Source of the DNA: JANNBN01 sp963763885
GTDB taxonomy: Bacteria > Actinomycetota > Acidimicrobiia > Acidimicrobiales > JANYDT01
Direction of reading: 5' to 3'
Length of the DNA stretch: 64,000 bases
Assembly (NCBI GenBank): GCA_963763885.1
Contig: CAVXQD010000007.1
Location: 372,001-436,000 of the forward strand
Shown here: positions 27,778 through 39,155 of the stretch, piece after piece
How the letters are laid out: every line of letters begins with the position of its first letter
Numbering within the stretch: the stretch's first letter is position 1
Notes under the pieces: model-generated
Told to the model about the DNA's origin: nothing
Databases searched by the model: none
What the model saw: only the letters and a program-made list of their open reading frames with translations
Position numbers and translations under genes: made by a program

Positions 27778-29073
27778 ATGAGATTCAGAGCAATGGCAGC
27801 TGGTCTGGCGGTGATCATCGCGGGAGCCGTGGTGACCATCAACCCAGCACAGGCAGCACCGACCACCGAAGCAGAGACCATCGCCCGATGTCAGACAGCA
27901 TTCGGTTTCGGATCTGGCCCGGAGCCCTTGTCTGGTTGTCAGTGGGACATGCGCATGATCGGCGCCGGCCCAACTGCATGGGGCAACGCCACAGGACGCG
28001 GCATCAAGGTCGGCGTCATCGACAGTGGTGTCGACGTAACCCATCCGGATATCGCACCCAACCTCAACCTCGCACTGTCGTGTTCGTTCATCACCACAGG
28101 CACTCCAACGGCGGACCCGTCCGAAGTTGCAAACGGTGATTGCTCCAACAAGGCAGCCATCCAAGACCTGGGCGGCCACGGAACACACGTGGCATCAACC
28201 ATTGCGGCCCCCAACAACGGGATCGGCATCGCGGGCGTTGCGCCGGAGGCAACAATCATCGCGCTGAAGGCCTGCACCCAAGTGGGGTATTGCTTTGCCG
28301 ACGCAGTGGCCGCAGCGCTGCGGTACGCGGGCGACAAGCGACTTGACGTGGTGAACCTCAGCCTTTTTGCAGACCCATACCTCTATTACTGCAAGAACGC
28401 TGCAGAACAGCGCGCCATTCTCAAGACGCTGGAGTCTGCATCTCGCTATGCACAACAACGAGGCGTGGTGGTTGTGGCCGCAGCGGGTAACGAGGCACAG
28501 GATCTGGGTCACCCGACAACGGACGACATTTCGCCGGACTGGCCTCCGGGGGCAGCGATTGAACGTGAGGTTGGCAACAACTGCCGAGTCGCGCCGACCG
28601 AACTTCCCGGCGTCATTACCGTCTCGGCGATTGGCATTAATCAACTCGCTTCGTATTCAACAGTTGGCAACGTCGTTGATGTCGCGGCTCCTGGCGGCGA
28701 CGCGGCCCAGTTCCCCACTCGCCCACTCGGGCGGATCCTTGCAGCGTGGTCGTCAACAGACGACGGGAGCTTCGAATTCTGGGAATTCGGGACCACAGAA
28801 CCACGCGCGCTTACTCTTAATGGCGCCCGCTACGGGTGGATCAGCGGCACGTCCATGGCTTCACCGCACGCCGCCGGTGTGGCTGTGCTCATCCGTCAAC
28901 GTCATCCCAATTGGAGCTCAGGTGCCGTTGCCGCCGCGCTGCGTCGTACAGCAACTCCAAAAGCGTGTCCCGCTACGTGGCCGACCAACGCCGTGCAGTG
29001 CAGCGGAAGTGCCACCAGCAATTCGTTCTACGGCGCTGGCGTGATCAACGCGTTGGCCGCATCCGGCCTTTAG
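27778..29073 (+). CDS. Secreted S8 subtilisin-like protease
   Basis: The start is ATG 27778 after an AGGAG site; 431 residues. A signal peptide (MRFRAMAAGLAVIIAGAVVT, cut after AQA) is followed by the catalytic domain with Asp in GVIDSGVDVTHPD (near 82), His in GGHGTHVAS (near 134) and Ser in SGTSMASPHAAGV (near 358), plus the oxyanion Asn region AAAGNEAQD. There is no long propeptide and no C-terminal anchor. Many Cys suggest disulfides in an extracellular enzyme. It lies just upstream of a large surface protein, which it might process. Confidence 0.92.
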   Translation: MRFRAMAAGLAVIIAGAVVTINPAQAAPTTEAETIARCQTAFGFGSGPEPLSGCQWDMRMIGAGPTAWGNATGRGIKVGVIDSGVDVTHPDIAPNLNLALSCSFITTGTPTADPSEVANGDCSNKAAIQDLGGHGTHVASTIAAPNNGIGIAGVAPEATIIALKACTQVGYCFADAVAAALRYAGDKRLDVVNLSLFADPYLYYCKNAAEQRAILKTLESASRYAQQRGVVVVAAAGNEAQDLGHPTTDDISPDWPPGAAIEREVGNNCRVAPTELPGVITVSAIGINQLASYSTVGNVVDVAAPGGDAAQFPTRPLGRILAAWSSTDDGSFEFWEFGTTEPRALTLNGARYGWISGTSMASPHAAGVAVLIRQRHPNWSSGAVAAALRRTATPKACPATWPTNAVQCSGSATSNSFYGAGVINALAASGL

Positions 29074-29079
29074 CAACGT

Positions 29080-29113
29080 CTGCTGACTTACAACTCCGGT
29101 TGCGAGTCAGCAG
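29080..29113. terminator. Hairpin downstream of the subtilase gene
   Basis: CTGCTGACT (29080-29088) pairs perfectly with AGTCAGCAG (29105-29113) around a 16-base loop, seven bases after the subtilase stop. There is no T-tract. The rest of the 29074-29400 gap shows no gene and must hold the promoter of the surface protein. Confidence 0.4.
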
Positions 29114-29400
29114 AGCTTCAGAAGCCAGCTTGCTCGCCAGTCGGCTGACCCGTACATCCGTCGCGGGTCGGCCGATTGGTTACACCATCAGTCTTCTACC
29201 TGCCGGGCAATCGGTCCCTTTTCTGACCAGACCAGCATTTTCTAGGGTTTACCCCAATTACCTCCCCGGGCGGGTATTCGTACTATCGGACTCAGGCCGC
29301 CACAGCCCGATCCGCCGCATTGCCCGATCCCTTTGGGTCCTACCGGATTCCTTCCCCAGGCAATGCCCCGACCGACGGAACCCGTCGCCAGGACCCAAAC

Positions 29401-32400
29401 ATGTTAAGTACTTGTACCACTCGTCCCTCGCGCCCTGTAGCTAGCGCCCGTGCAGCCATTCGACTGGCGACCGCCACCGTTAGCGTCATTGCTCTCTGCA
29501 CGGCAGGCATACTCGTCCCCTTTGGTACTGCCGGTGCGCAGACCACCACCCTTGCGCTTACCAAATTTCTGGTCGCCGCTCCTCCCGCCAATCCACAAAG
29601 CGGAACAACGTTCCCGAACGTTGCAACGCCTTCGACCAACACCACGTATACATACGTCATCTCGGTTGACTCCGCCCCTGGCGCGGTTGTCACCATCACC
29701 GACAACTTGCCCACTGGGTTCACCCCCGCGACCGGCGGATGCAGCGTCTACATCGGTGGAACAGCTGGCCCCAGCTGCACATCTACGTCAGGGACGTTTG
29801 GCCCGTACACCGCAACCGGCAACCCCGGCAACGTGACCATCTACATCGCCGGAAGCTTCCCCTCGGCCGGACCTATCACCAACACAGCAAACGCAACGGA
29901 CGGCACCTCTACCGTTACAACTCCGCTCACGGTCACCGTTACAGCGCTCCCGCCTAGCGTCGATTTGTCCGTGGTGAAAACAGCATCTGCAACTTCCGTC
30001 GCGAACGGCACCACGGTCTCCTACAAGTCAACGGTCACCAACAATTCGTCGGTAGCCGTTTTAATGCCCGGGTTCGGCTCCCTGTTCGATCGTCTCACCA
30101 ATATCAGTACCACGGCGGACGTGGACGTTGTGTGGACATGGGTCGGCTGCTCCGCACTGCCGTCTACCTCGACCTGTTATGACCCACCTGCTCCCGTGAC
30201 AGGCAGCGCGTCGCTGGCTCCTGGCGATTCCGTCGACATCTTCACCACAAGCAGCTCCGCAGTTACCGGCATCACGGCGCCGGGAAACATTGCACCTGGG
30301 GCCACGATGACCGTTGAGTACACGGTCCTCCTCACGACCTATGACCCCTGCTCGGACACAGACCCCAAGGTCCGTAACACCGGTTACCTGAGCAACGGTG
30401 GAACGCTTGGCAACCTTGCGGACATGGTTGTGGCCAACAACACGTCAATCCTCGATGTGGCCATCAACAACATCCCTCACGTTTGTCCTCCACCGCTTCT
30501 CGATGTGTCGAAGAAGGTGCTCACCAACGCACCGCAGTGGAACTCTGGGATCACCTACTCCGTTCTCGTGAAGAACGTCAGTACGCAGACAATCGAGTTC
30601 TCCTACATCGACCAAGTCCACACGCCGGCACCTGCAACTACCGCGTTCGATGCAACCGTCGCAGGCGACACCTGTACCGTCGCTCCGTGCGCGCACAGCC
30701 TCACGCCTCAGTACTTCGTCGGATCGACGCCGAAGACCGTCATCACCAGCATCTTGCCCAAGGTAACCCTTGCACCTGGTCAGCAGTTCACGTTGATCTA
30801 CAAGGCCACCTATAACGCGGTGTGCCAGGTGCGCAGCGTGCCCGTCACCATCATCAACACGTTCCGGCTGAAGGGCATCACCATCACGGGCACACCTGTC
30901 ACAACGGTGAAGCACACGGCCATCGCCCCCGTTGACATGCCTCTCTTGGAGCGGTGCTCCCTGGACGTCAAGAAGGTCCAGGCTCCGTCGCTGCCGTCAC
31001 TGCCGATTGCCTTCGGTACGACGTATGCCACCTATACCGTGAAATGGACGAATCCGTCCGCCGCAACAACGGTACGAATGGGCAGCTTGTGGGACGTCAT
31101 GTCAACCGACAATGCTCTGTATGCAACGGTTCCGGTTTCATTTGGGCCACCCACGTGCACAGCTGTTGGCGGCGTGAAGAAGGCCGGTGGCGCGCCGTGG
31201 ACGTACTCCCCACCTGGTGGCTCTCTGCAAGTTTCCTACGCCACACCTATCTGGCAGGGCGCAAAGGCACTTGTACTTCCGGGAGCCGAGTTCCCGCCTT
31301 TGGCGTCTATTACGTGCACATACGGTGCGAAGGCAAGCCAGCCTTCGCCTTATGACCCACGGTGTCAGTCCGCAGGGATGCCGATGATGCGCAACACGGC
31401 GTTGGCCGACGTGGACCCGGCCTACAACCCCAATGTGGCACCGTTTGCTGAGAAGACTGTCCAGAAGCGCCTTCCATTGTGCCGCAACGTCACCATCAGT
31501 AAGTCTGCGGTTCCGTCCCCGGTCTTGCCAGGTGACCCGTTTGTCTGGAAGACCGTCATCACTAACAACGGCCCTACCCCGAATGGGCCCATCGGAAATT
31601 TCTGGGTTCGTGACAACGTTCCTCCAAGCGGACCAACCCGGGGTCCAGCGACGTGCGTCCCGACAACGAATTGCGTGCCGTTGTTTTCATCGGTCGTGTG
31701 GAACACGTTGGGCTGGAAGGTTAGGCCAAGCAACCTCGCAGCGCTCGGCTCCGTCACCGTGAACTACCCGGCACGGGCGCCAATCACGCCCTATACCGCC
31801 GTGCAGAACACGGCCAAAGCCGACCCGCCAACGAGCGGCTTCTACTTCCACGACGGACCAGCTCCCCAGGGAGTCGGCTCCGTGTACACGGCGTGGCCAA
31901 CGGCCAGCAAAGTGTTTGCACCGGCCACAGTGAGCGGCGGGCAGATCACCACGCTTACGTTCACCATTACCAACCTCAGTTATAAGCCTGCGGTGGGAGG
32001 CATGAACTTCACCGACGCACTACCAGCAGGACCGGTCTACGGCCCGGTTACCGGCAACACGTGCGGCGGAACCGCAGCACTCCAACCAACCCAACTTGTG
32101 GTTACCGGCGCAACGCTGGCGGCCGGAACCGCGTCGTGCACAATCACCCTCCAGGTGCGTGCGGCTGGCTGCGGAACATTCACCAACAACGCATCGGACG
32201 TAACCGGTGCCAACCACGTGGGAACTGCTGGACTACAAGCTTCGCTGACGGTCATTAACTGCGACGTACCAAGTGGTCCCGGAGCAACAGACTCCTCGGG
32301 AACAGCCACCACTACCACCACCATCGCACCAACCGGCTCAGGCCCAGTTATCCGGATCACCAAAGATGTCGGTGGGCCATCGATTTCAGGCACGTTCGTG

Positions 32401-33054
32401 TTCAGCGTTACCTGTGGCCTCAACACTTACACGGCCACCATCGTCTACCCAACACCAGGTGCGTGGCAGAGCCCGGTTCAACCGGTTGGAACCACCACTT
32501 GCTCGGTGGCAGAAATCTCCGCAACGTCGCCGGTGGCCGCATGGGATCCGCCGACGTTCACTGTTCAGGGTGCGGGTGCATCCATGACGGGCACCGGAAC
32601 CGTGCGCACCGTCACGCTCAGCACCACGGAAGTGACGAAGCTCTTTGTTGTTAACAACCCTGCAAGCACTCCGCAGTCAACCCAGCCGACTGGTGGCACA
32701 CAGAAGCTGATCATCGAAAAGGTCGTATGGGCACTGAACACAACCCAGGCGGCACCAGCACCGGCGGGACCATACGTATTTACGATCACGTGCGGATCCG
32801 CTACCTACACCGCGTCCATCACCTTCCCGACGCCGGGAATGTGGACCAGCCCAAACCTGCCAGCGGGCACCACGTCGTGCAACGTCACGGAGAACACGCC
32901 TCTCCCCACAGGTGTTCCTTGGGCGGGCCAGCCGATTTTCTTCAAGGGTGCTCCGACATCACCGAACATCATCGCTGGAACCGGGTATACCCGGGCAGTG
33001 CCGATCAACCCAACAGGAAACACGCTCCTCATCGTCGTAAACCAGCGCATCTGA
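29401..33054 (+). CDS. Large secreted surface protein with DUF11-type and DUF5979-type repeats
   Basis: From ATG 29401 (AGGA site) the protein is 1217 residues. A long signal peptide (about 1-47, ending AGAQ) is followed by repeated beta-sandwich modules: several DUF11-like units with the hallmarks VTITDNLPTGFT, TYTYVISVDSAPG, VVKTASATSVANG and VTNNSS (about 50-800), then two DUF5979-like units near the C-terminus (FVFSVTCGLNTYTA and YVFTITCGSATYTA, each followed by a TTTC or TTSC motif). No LPxTG sorting signal or final helix is present, so attachment is unclear. Cys pairs occur in each module. Codon use is Thr/Pro-rich. Likely an extracellular adhesive or structural protein. Confidence 0.82.
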   Translation: MLSTCTTRPSRPVASARAAIRLATATVSVIALCTAGILVPFGTAGAQTTTLALTKFLVAAPPANPQSGTTFPNVATPSTNTTYTYVISVDSAPGAVVTITDNLPTGFTPATGGCSVYIGGTAGPSCTSTSGTFGPYTATGNPGNVTIYIAGSFPSAGPITNTANATDGTSTVTTPLTVTVTALPPSVDLSVVKTASATSVANGTTVSYKSTVTNNSSVAVLMPGFGSLFDRLTNISTTADVDVVWTWVGCSALPSTSTCYDPPAPVTGSASLAPGDSVDIFTTSSSAVTGITAPGNIAPGATMTVEYTVLLTTYDPCSDTDPKVRNTGYLSNGGTLGNLADMVVANNTSILDVAINNIPHVCPPPLLDVSKKVLTNAPQWNSGITYSVLVKNVSTQTIEFSYIDQVHTPAPATTAFDATVAGDTCTVAPCAHSLTPQYFVGSTPKTVITSILPKVTLAPGQQFTLIYKATYNAVCQVRSVPVTIINTFRLKGITITGTPVTTVKHTAIAPVDMPLLERCSLDVKKVQAPSLPSLPIAFGTTYATYTVKWTNPSAATTVRMGSLWDVMSTDNALYATVPVSFGPPTCTAVGGVKKAGGAPWTYSPPGGSLQVSYATPIWQGAKALVLPGAEFPPLASITCTYGAKASQPSPYDPRCQSAGMPMMRNTALADVDPAYNPNVAPFAEKTVQKRLPLCRNVTISKSAVPSPVLPGDPFVWKTVITNNGPTPNGPIGNFWVRDNVPPSGPTRGPATCVPTTNCVPLFSSVVWNTLGWKVRPSNLAALGSVTVNYPARAPITPYTAVQNTAKADPPTSGFYFHDGPAPQGVGSVYTAWPTASKVFAPATVSGGQITTLTFTITNLSYKPAVGGMNFTDALPAGPVYGPVTGNTCGGTAALQPTQLVVTGATLAAGTASCTITLQVRAAGCGTFTNNASDVTGANHVGTAGLQASLTVINCDVPSGPGATDSSGTATTTTTIAPTGSGPVIRITKDVGGPSISGTFVFSVTCGLNTYTATIVYPTPGAWQSPVQPVGTTTCSVAEISATSPVAAWDPPTFTVQGAGASMTGTGTVRTVTLSTTEVTKLFVVNNPASTPQSTQPTGGTQKLIIEKVVWALNTTQAAPAPAGPYVFTITCGSATYTASITFPTPGMWTSPNLPAGTTSCNVTENTPLPTGVPWAGQPIFFKGAPTSPNIIAGTGYTRAVPINPTGNTLLIVVNQRI

Positions 33055-33080
33055 CGGTTTGAACATCTCTGACGGATGTG

Positions 33081-33105
33081 CCGCCGGCCAAGCTTTGGTC
33101 GGCGG
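33081..33105 (+). terminator. GC-rich hairpin after the surface-protein gene
   Basis: CCGCCGGCC (33081-33089) and GGTCGGCGG (33097-33105) form a nine-pair stem with one G-T pair and a seven-base loop. It lies 26 bases past the stop, so it probably ends the transcript and supports a downstream start for the next gene. Confidence 0.5.
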
Positions 33106-33165
33106 TACGGTCATGTCCGGGGAGATGCACTTGCATCGGTAAACCGTTCTGTACGGTGGGTCGCC

Positions 33166-36033
33166 GTGCGAAATCACCATCAAAACAACGACCCTTCGCG
33201 CCGCTCGGTGTTGGTGGGGCGAGACGCTGAGCTGCGACGCACGAATGACCTACTGCACACAGCGCTGACAGGCAGGGGCTCATCGCTTGCGTTTCTGGGC
33301 GAGGCTGGCATTGGGAAGACGGCACTGCTTGAAGCGGTGACAGCAAAAGCGGACAACTTCGACGTTCGCCACATCATCGGGGTGCCTTCAGAAATGAGCC
33401 TCCCCTACGCTGGTTTACAGGCGCTGCTCACGCAACGTCGTCCGGCCGAGGTGAATCGCCTTCGCTCAAATGCGACGTTGGGAGGCGTAGCTGGCATCTG
33501 CGCGGCGTCAGGAGCACAGCCCAACACCGTCACCCTCGGAGCAGCGCTGCTCCGTCACCTCTCTTCGCTGGGCGATGAACACCCGTTGCTCGTCGTCGTC
33601 GACGACCTTCAATGGATAGATCCTTCGAGCGCAGCAGCGCTGATGTTTGCTGCAAGGCGCATACTCGCCGATCGTGTCGCAATGCTGTTTGCCCTCCGAA
33701 CCGACGTCGGCGACGTCCACCACACGGACACCCTCGGGATCGAAACGCTGATCCTGCAGCCGCTCTCGGACGAAGCGAGTGCGGCCATGCTGAAATCCCT
33801 CGGCACGCCCTCGCAGCAGGTCCCTTGGTCAACCGCACGTGGTGGAGGGCTCCCGCTCTTCCTTCACGAACTTGCACACGCTTCGGCTGACGAAGGGGCC
33901 TTTGGTGCGACCGCTGGTTTCGAGGCGGCCTCTGCCAACCGAGCGACACTTCCCGCCCGGCTGACCTCGCTCATCCAGTCACTCGACAGCGACGCTCAAG
34001 AGATATGCGCGCTTGCAGCTTTGGAAGACGACCTCTCCGTCGTCATCGCTGCCAACAACACCATCGTCCGCAGTTCTGATCACGATGAGATTCCGGCAGC
34101 ATCGACACCACCACTTGCGCATCCCACGATGGCGCTGACCCGGGCTGAAGACGCTGGAGTCATCCGGGTCAGCGGCAACCGAATCAGGTTTCGGCACCCG
34201 CTACTCCGTGCAGCAGCACTGAGCAACTGCCCCGCTGCCAAGCAACGGCTTCTCCACTCCTCGCTCGCCACTGCGCTTGAACAATCCGTAGATCCTGCCG
34301 CTGCGGACAAAGCGGCGCTGCATCGGGCTGCAGCATCGGTTGGTTTCGATGACTCAGCGGCTGACGCAATGGCAGGGTTCGCCGAACGTGCATGCGCTCG
34401 AGGGGCACTCACCGAAGGCGCAGACGCATACCTCCGTTCGGCCGAGCTGACAGAGTCGCCGGAGCACCGATGGGAACGGAAACTGGAGGGCGCGTATCAG
34501 CGGTTCCATTCCGGCGACGCCGAGCAATGCCTCACCATTGCAGCGGAGCTCGTTGCGACCCCAACCAACCGCCGCGACCTTTTGCTGCGGCTGGATCAAA
34601 TGATCGCCACAGCGTCGCAGTGGGAGCGCCGTCCGGCCGACGTTGCTGCGAAGGCCCGTGATCTTGCCGCCGCTTTGGAGGCAACCGATCCGTCTCGTTC
34701 TGCGCGCCAATTGGTGACCGCTGCATCGGTTGCATTCTTGGGAGGCGAACTGAAACTAGGGGTCGCCGATGCACTTACTGCTGTGGAGAGAGCCAGCGGC
34801 GCCGGCGACGAGATTGCTGCTCTCGAAGCACGGGCGTACCTGCTGTGGAATCTGAGCCTCTCGGGCGACCCACGGGCAAGCAGCCCAGAGCAGGTTGGGG
34901 TGCGCGGATTCTTCGAGCAACTCTCAACTGCACCGGACGAATTCGGTATTGGTGCCGCGGTATCCGTTGCGATGCAGTCACTCATCCAACAACGTTGGGA
35001 AACCACCCGCACCGCCGTCAGCAACGCTCGGTCAGCACGAGATGCTGGCTTGCACCTCAGTGCTCTCATTCTTGAGGGCATCGAAGAGAGCCTCTTTCTC
35101 CGGTTGGGCCGATGGCGAGAAGCCTTGGTCCGGGCAACAGCGCGTATCGAAGAAACCCCGATGCCTGCAATCTCGTTGGCTTGGACTAGGGCCCGAACTG
35201 CTCAAATCACGGCGGCGATGGGCGATGACCAGCAAACGCGGTCACTTGTCGCCAGTTCGATGAAAGTCTGTGACCAACTCGGGCTACCGCTTGTCCGACT
35301 GCATCTCGTCGCTGCCCTCGGCGCATTGCACCTTGGGGCTGGCGACTCGCTCGGCGCTGTTGCCCACCTCGACGAAGCGGCCGCAATCACCGCCAACATG
35401 GGAATGCGCAACCCCACCCTGGTGATGTGGCACGGCGACTGGTTCGATGCACTGATCGACATCGGGCGGGTCAACGATGCCAGGGCTGCAATTGACGATC
35501 TCGCGGGATCGGCTCAGCACGCCGACTCGCCTGACGAACACTTGTGGGAAGCCGGCATCATCGCTCGGTCCAACGGTCGGCTCAGCGATGACGCGGCTGA
35601 GGCAAACGAAGCGTTTGAAGAGGCCCTGTCACACTTCCGCACGCTCTCCATGCCATTCGAATGCGCCCGTACGCATCTCAGGCGGGCCACTCAATTCACC
35701 GACTCTTCCCGGGCGAAGGACGCCACCGACGATCTCGTAGAAGCGGCTCGCATCTTTCGCCGAATCGGCGCAACGGCGTGGGCGGATCGCACGGAACTTT
35801 TGCTGGGATCCGCGGTGCGTGCACCTGATCCGTCCATTGTTTCCCTGGTCACTGCGGCCGAGTTGCGAGTCGCCTACGCAGTAGCAAGTGGACGTACTAA
35901 CGCCGAAGTAGCCGCCGACCTATACCTGAGCGTCAAGACGGTCGAGTTCCATCTACGGTCCATGTACACCAAGCTCGGCGTGCGCAACCGGGTGGAGTTT
36001 GGACGCGCATTCGCCCGCCTCAGCGGGTCTTAG
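33166..36033 (+). CDS. LuxR-family regulator with AAA ATPase domain (LAL type)
   Basis: From GTG 33166 (GGTGGG upstream) the protein is 955 residues, the size of large ATP-binding LuxR regulators. The N-terminal AAA/ORC-like ATPase carries Walker A GEAGIGKT (near 43) and Walker B LLVVVDDLQWID (near 145). A long helical TPR-like region follows. The C-terminus has the LuxR helix-turn-helix: ASGRTNAEVAADLYLSVKTV, then FHLRSMYTKLGVRNR. The frame is open to 33076, but a terminator hairpin lies there. The inducer is unknown; it may control the adjacent surface protein and protease. Confidence 0.87.
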   Translation: MRNHHQNNDPSRRSVLVGRDAELRRTNDLLHTALTGRGSSLAFLGEAGIGKTALLEAVTAKADNFDVRHIIGVPSEMSLPYAGLQALLTQRRPAEVNRLRSNATLGGVAGICAASGAQPNTVTLGAALLRHLSSLGDEHPLLVVVDDLQWIDPSSAAALMFAARRILADRVAMLFALRTDVGDVHHTDTLGIETLILQPLSDEASAAMLKSLGTPSQQVPWSTARGGGLPLFLHELAHASADEGAFGATAGFEAASANRATLPARLTSLIQSLDSDAQEICALAALEDDLSVVIAANNTIVRSSDHDEIPAASTPPLAHPTMALTRAEDAGVIRVSGNRIRFRHPLLRAAALSNCPAAKQRLLHSSLATALEQSVDPAAADKAALHRAAASVGFDDSAADAMAGFAERACARGALTEGADAYLRSAELTESPEHRWERKLEGAYQRFHSGDAEQCLTIAAELVATPTNRRDLLLRLDQMIATASQWERRPADVAAKARDLAAALEATDPSRSARQLVTAASVAFLGGELKLGVADALTAVERASGAGDEIAALEARAYLLWNLSLSGDPRASSPEQVGVRGFFEQLSTAPDEFGIGAAVSVAMQSLIQQRWETTRTAVSNARSARDAGLHLSALILEGIEESLFLRLGRWREALVRATARIEETPMPAISLAWTRARTAQITAAMGDDQQTRSLVASSMKVCDQLGLPLVRLHLVAALGALHLGAGDSLGAVAHLDEAAAITANMGMRNPTLVMWHGDWFDALIDIGRVNDARAAIDDLAGSAQHADSPDEHLWEAGIIARSNGRLSDDAAEANEAFEEALSHFRTLSMPFECARTHLRRATQFTDSSRAKDATDDLVEAARIFRRIGATAWADRTELLLGSAVRAPDPSIVSLVTAAELRVAYAVASGRTNAEVAADLYLSVKTVEFHLRSMYTKLGVRNRVEFGRAFARLSGS

Positions 36034-36040
36034 CTCCGCC

Positions 36041-36068
36041 CGGTCGACGGTACAAGAAGCCGACCGTC
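36041..36068. terminator. Small hairpin between convergent genes
   Basis: GACGGT (36046-36051) can pair with ACCGTC (36063-36068), or CGGTCG (36041-36046) with CGACCG (36061-36066). It lies between the LuxR stop and the larE stop in a 71-bp convergent gap. Weak, with no T-tract. Confidence 0.25.
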
Positions 36069-36104
36069 AGCTCAGGCAAGCTACCGCTTTGGACGGAGGG
36101 CGAG

Positions 36105-36967
36105 CTATCGCCTGGTTGGAAGGAAGTGCACGGTGAGCCGGCCAGAGGTGAACGGCTGGAGATCAATCGACACATGGCGATACCCGGCGCCAGTCACGGC
36201 CGCACTGACGCGAACTCGTTCAGCAGGATCAAGGACGCGGGCAAGGTCAGCTTCGGACAGTTCCAGCTTGGCAAGTTCCCCGTGGTGACGAACCCGCAAC
36301 ACGCCGTAACCGAGCGCTTTCACAGCAACTTCCGCGCGGTCGATCTGCGAAAGGACGGCCGGATCGACCGGCGTACCATGAGGAACACGAGATGCAAGAC
36401 ACGGGCTGGCAGGCTTCTGGGCCGACGGAACCTGCAGGTACTCGGCCATTGCCCTCACCATTGCCTTGCCCACCCCGGCTGCCAGCAACGGGTGTTGTAC
36501 GCCATGCTCGTCTGCGGCGATGAGGCCTGGCCGCCAGTCGCCCTGATCATCTGCGTTGGCGCCAGACAACAGCACTGCATAGCCGCGCGCTTCAGCGAGA
36601 AGCTGTAACTGGTCATACAGTTCGCTCTTGCAGTGATAGCAGCGGTCGGGGCCGTTGTCTCGATATCCCGCACGAGCCATCTCGTCGGTGGAGACCGTCT
36701 CGTGGGCAATGCCGACCGTCTCGGCAACATGGCGTGCGCCGTCGAGTTCACCGGTGGCTAACGCTGCCGAAACGGCAGTCACGGCAAGCGCCCGATTGTT
36801 GAGTGCCCGAACCGCAAGCGCCGCAACGAGCGACGAGTCAACCCCACCGGAGAACGCAACAACTGCCGAACCCATGGTGGCGATTGAGGCCACCAGCGAG
36901 TTGATGGTGTCTTGCACCATTTGCAGCGTGATCTCCTGGGATTCAGAAGCCGGTGGCGTAGATGTAC

Positions 36968-36971
<4 letters not shown>
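36105..36971 (-). CDS. larE: LarE, sacrificial sulfur transferase for nickel-pincer cofactor
   Basis: A 288-residue PP-loop enzyme: SGGVDSS (near 41) binds ATP, and DRCYHCKSELY (near 108) and KPASPCLASRVPHG (near 187) are LarE signatures. The Cys in PCLASR is the residue sacrificed when sulfur is donated to the carboxylated pyridine. LarE adenylates and thiolates the LarB product in the path to nickel-pincer nucleotide, the cofactor of lactate racemase and related LarA enzymes. Last gene of larB-larC-larE, overlapping larC by ATGA. No larA is present in the window. Confidence 0.93.
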
Positions 36972-38275
<1,304 letters not shown>

Positions 38276-38279
<4 letters not shown>

Positions 38280-38971
38280 GAGCCACCGACTGCAGTTCCA
38301 GATCCGCTCATGCGGGCGATCCGAGCAGCGATGGTACCGGCGCTGAACCCATCGTCGATGTTGACAACCGCGACGGCCGCCGCGCACGAGTTGAGCATTG
38401 CAAGCAACGCACTGACACCGCCGAAGGCTGCCCCGTAGCCGGTCGACGTTGGCACGGCAATCACCGGGGCTGGAGTGATGCCTCCCACCACAGAGGCCAA
38501 CGCAGCGTCCATACCCGCAACCACAATTACGCAGGAAGCCGATTCCAGATCTGGGATCACTGGCATCAACCGGTGCAGACCAGCCACGCCACAGTCCTCG
38601 TGCACAACCACCGTGGTGCCGATCAACTCTGCACGGATGCGTGCCTGGTGAACGACGCCGGTGTCGGAGGTGCCAGCCGAAACAATGACCACCCGACCCA
38701 GGGGTGCTGGCACGGCCGAGGCGATCCACGCGCATCGAGCACGCTCGTGCCATTGCACATCGGGCGACACCGTTCGCATTGCGTGCAGGTGCTCCGCGTC
38801 ACAGCGCGTTGCCAACACCGACGTGGCACCGGAGTCCAAGAGCACCCTTGCGATCTGGGCCACCTCGTCGGCAGTCTTGCCAGACGCCAAGATGGCTTCA
38901 GGGGCACCCTGACGGCGGTCACGGTCCGTGTCGACACGAGCGAATCCGAGGGGCACAAATCCGTCACTCAC
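38276..38971 (-). CDS. larB: LarB, NaAD carboxylase/hydrolase for nickel-pincer cofactor
   Basis: A 231-residue protein. The N-terminal part is short (VPLGFARVDTDRDRRQGAPE); the C-terminal half resembles PurE: VIVSAGTSDTGVVHQA, then VVHEDCGVAGLHRL, then CVIVVAGMDAALASVVGG and VPTSTGYGAAFGGVSALLAM. LarB carboxylates the pyridinium ring of nicotinic acid adenine dinucleotide and releases AMP, giving the LarE substrate. It starts with GTG and leads the operon. Confidence 0.92.
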
Positions 38972-39063
38972 AGCCCGGCCAAGCTACAACCCTTGCCGGG
39001 CTCGTAATTCTCAAGGACCGAACACTGCTTTCTCAAGCATTCGTCAAGCCTGAGGACGTCAGA

Positions 39064-39097
39064 CGCTGTTGGTGACCGTACGGTCATACCAACAGCG
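39064..39097. promoter_or_regulatory. Long perfect hairpin upstream of the 85-residue gene
   Basis: CGCTGTTGGT (39064-39073) and ACCAACAGCG (39088-39097) pair perfectly, and the interior 39074-39085 is itself the palindrome GACCGTACGGTC. It lies 58 bp before the start at 39156 and about 90 bp upstream of larB on the other strand. It could be an operator, a leader hairpin or a bidirectional element. Confidence 0.5.
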
Positions 39098-39155
39098 GAA
39101 GCGACAACCGAATCCGCACGGCGCACCATCCAAACGACCAGGCGAAGGGTCAATA

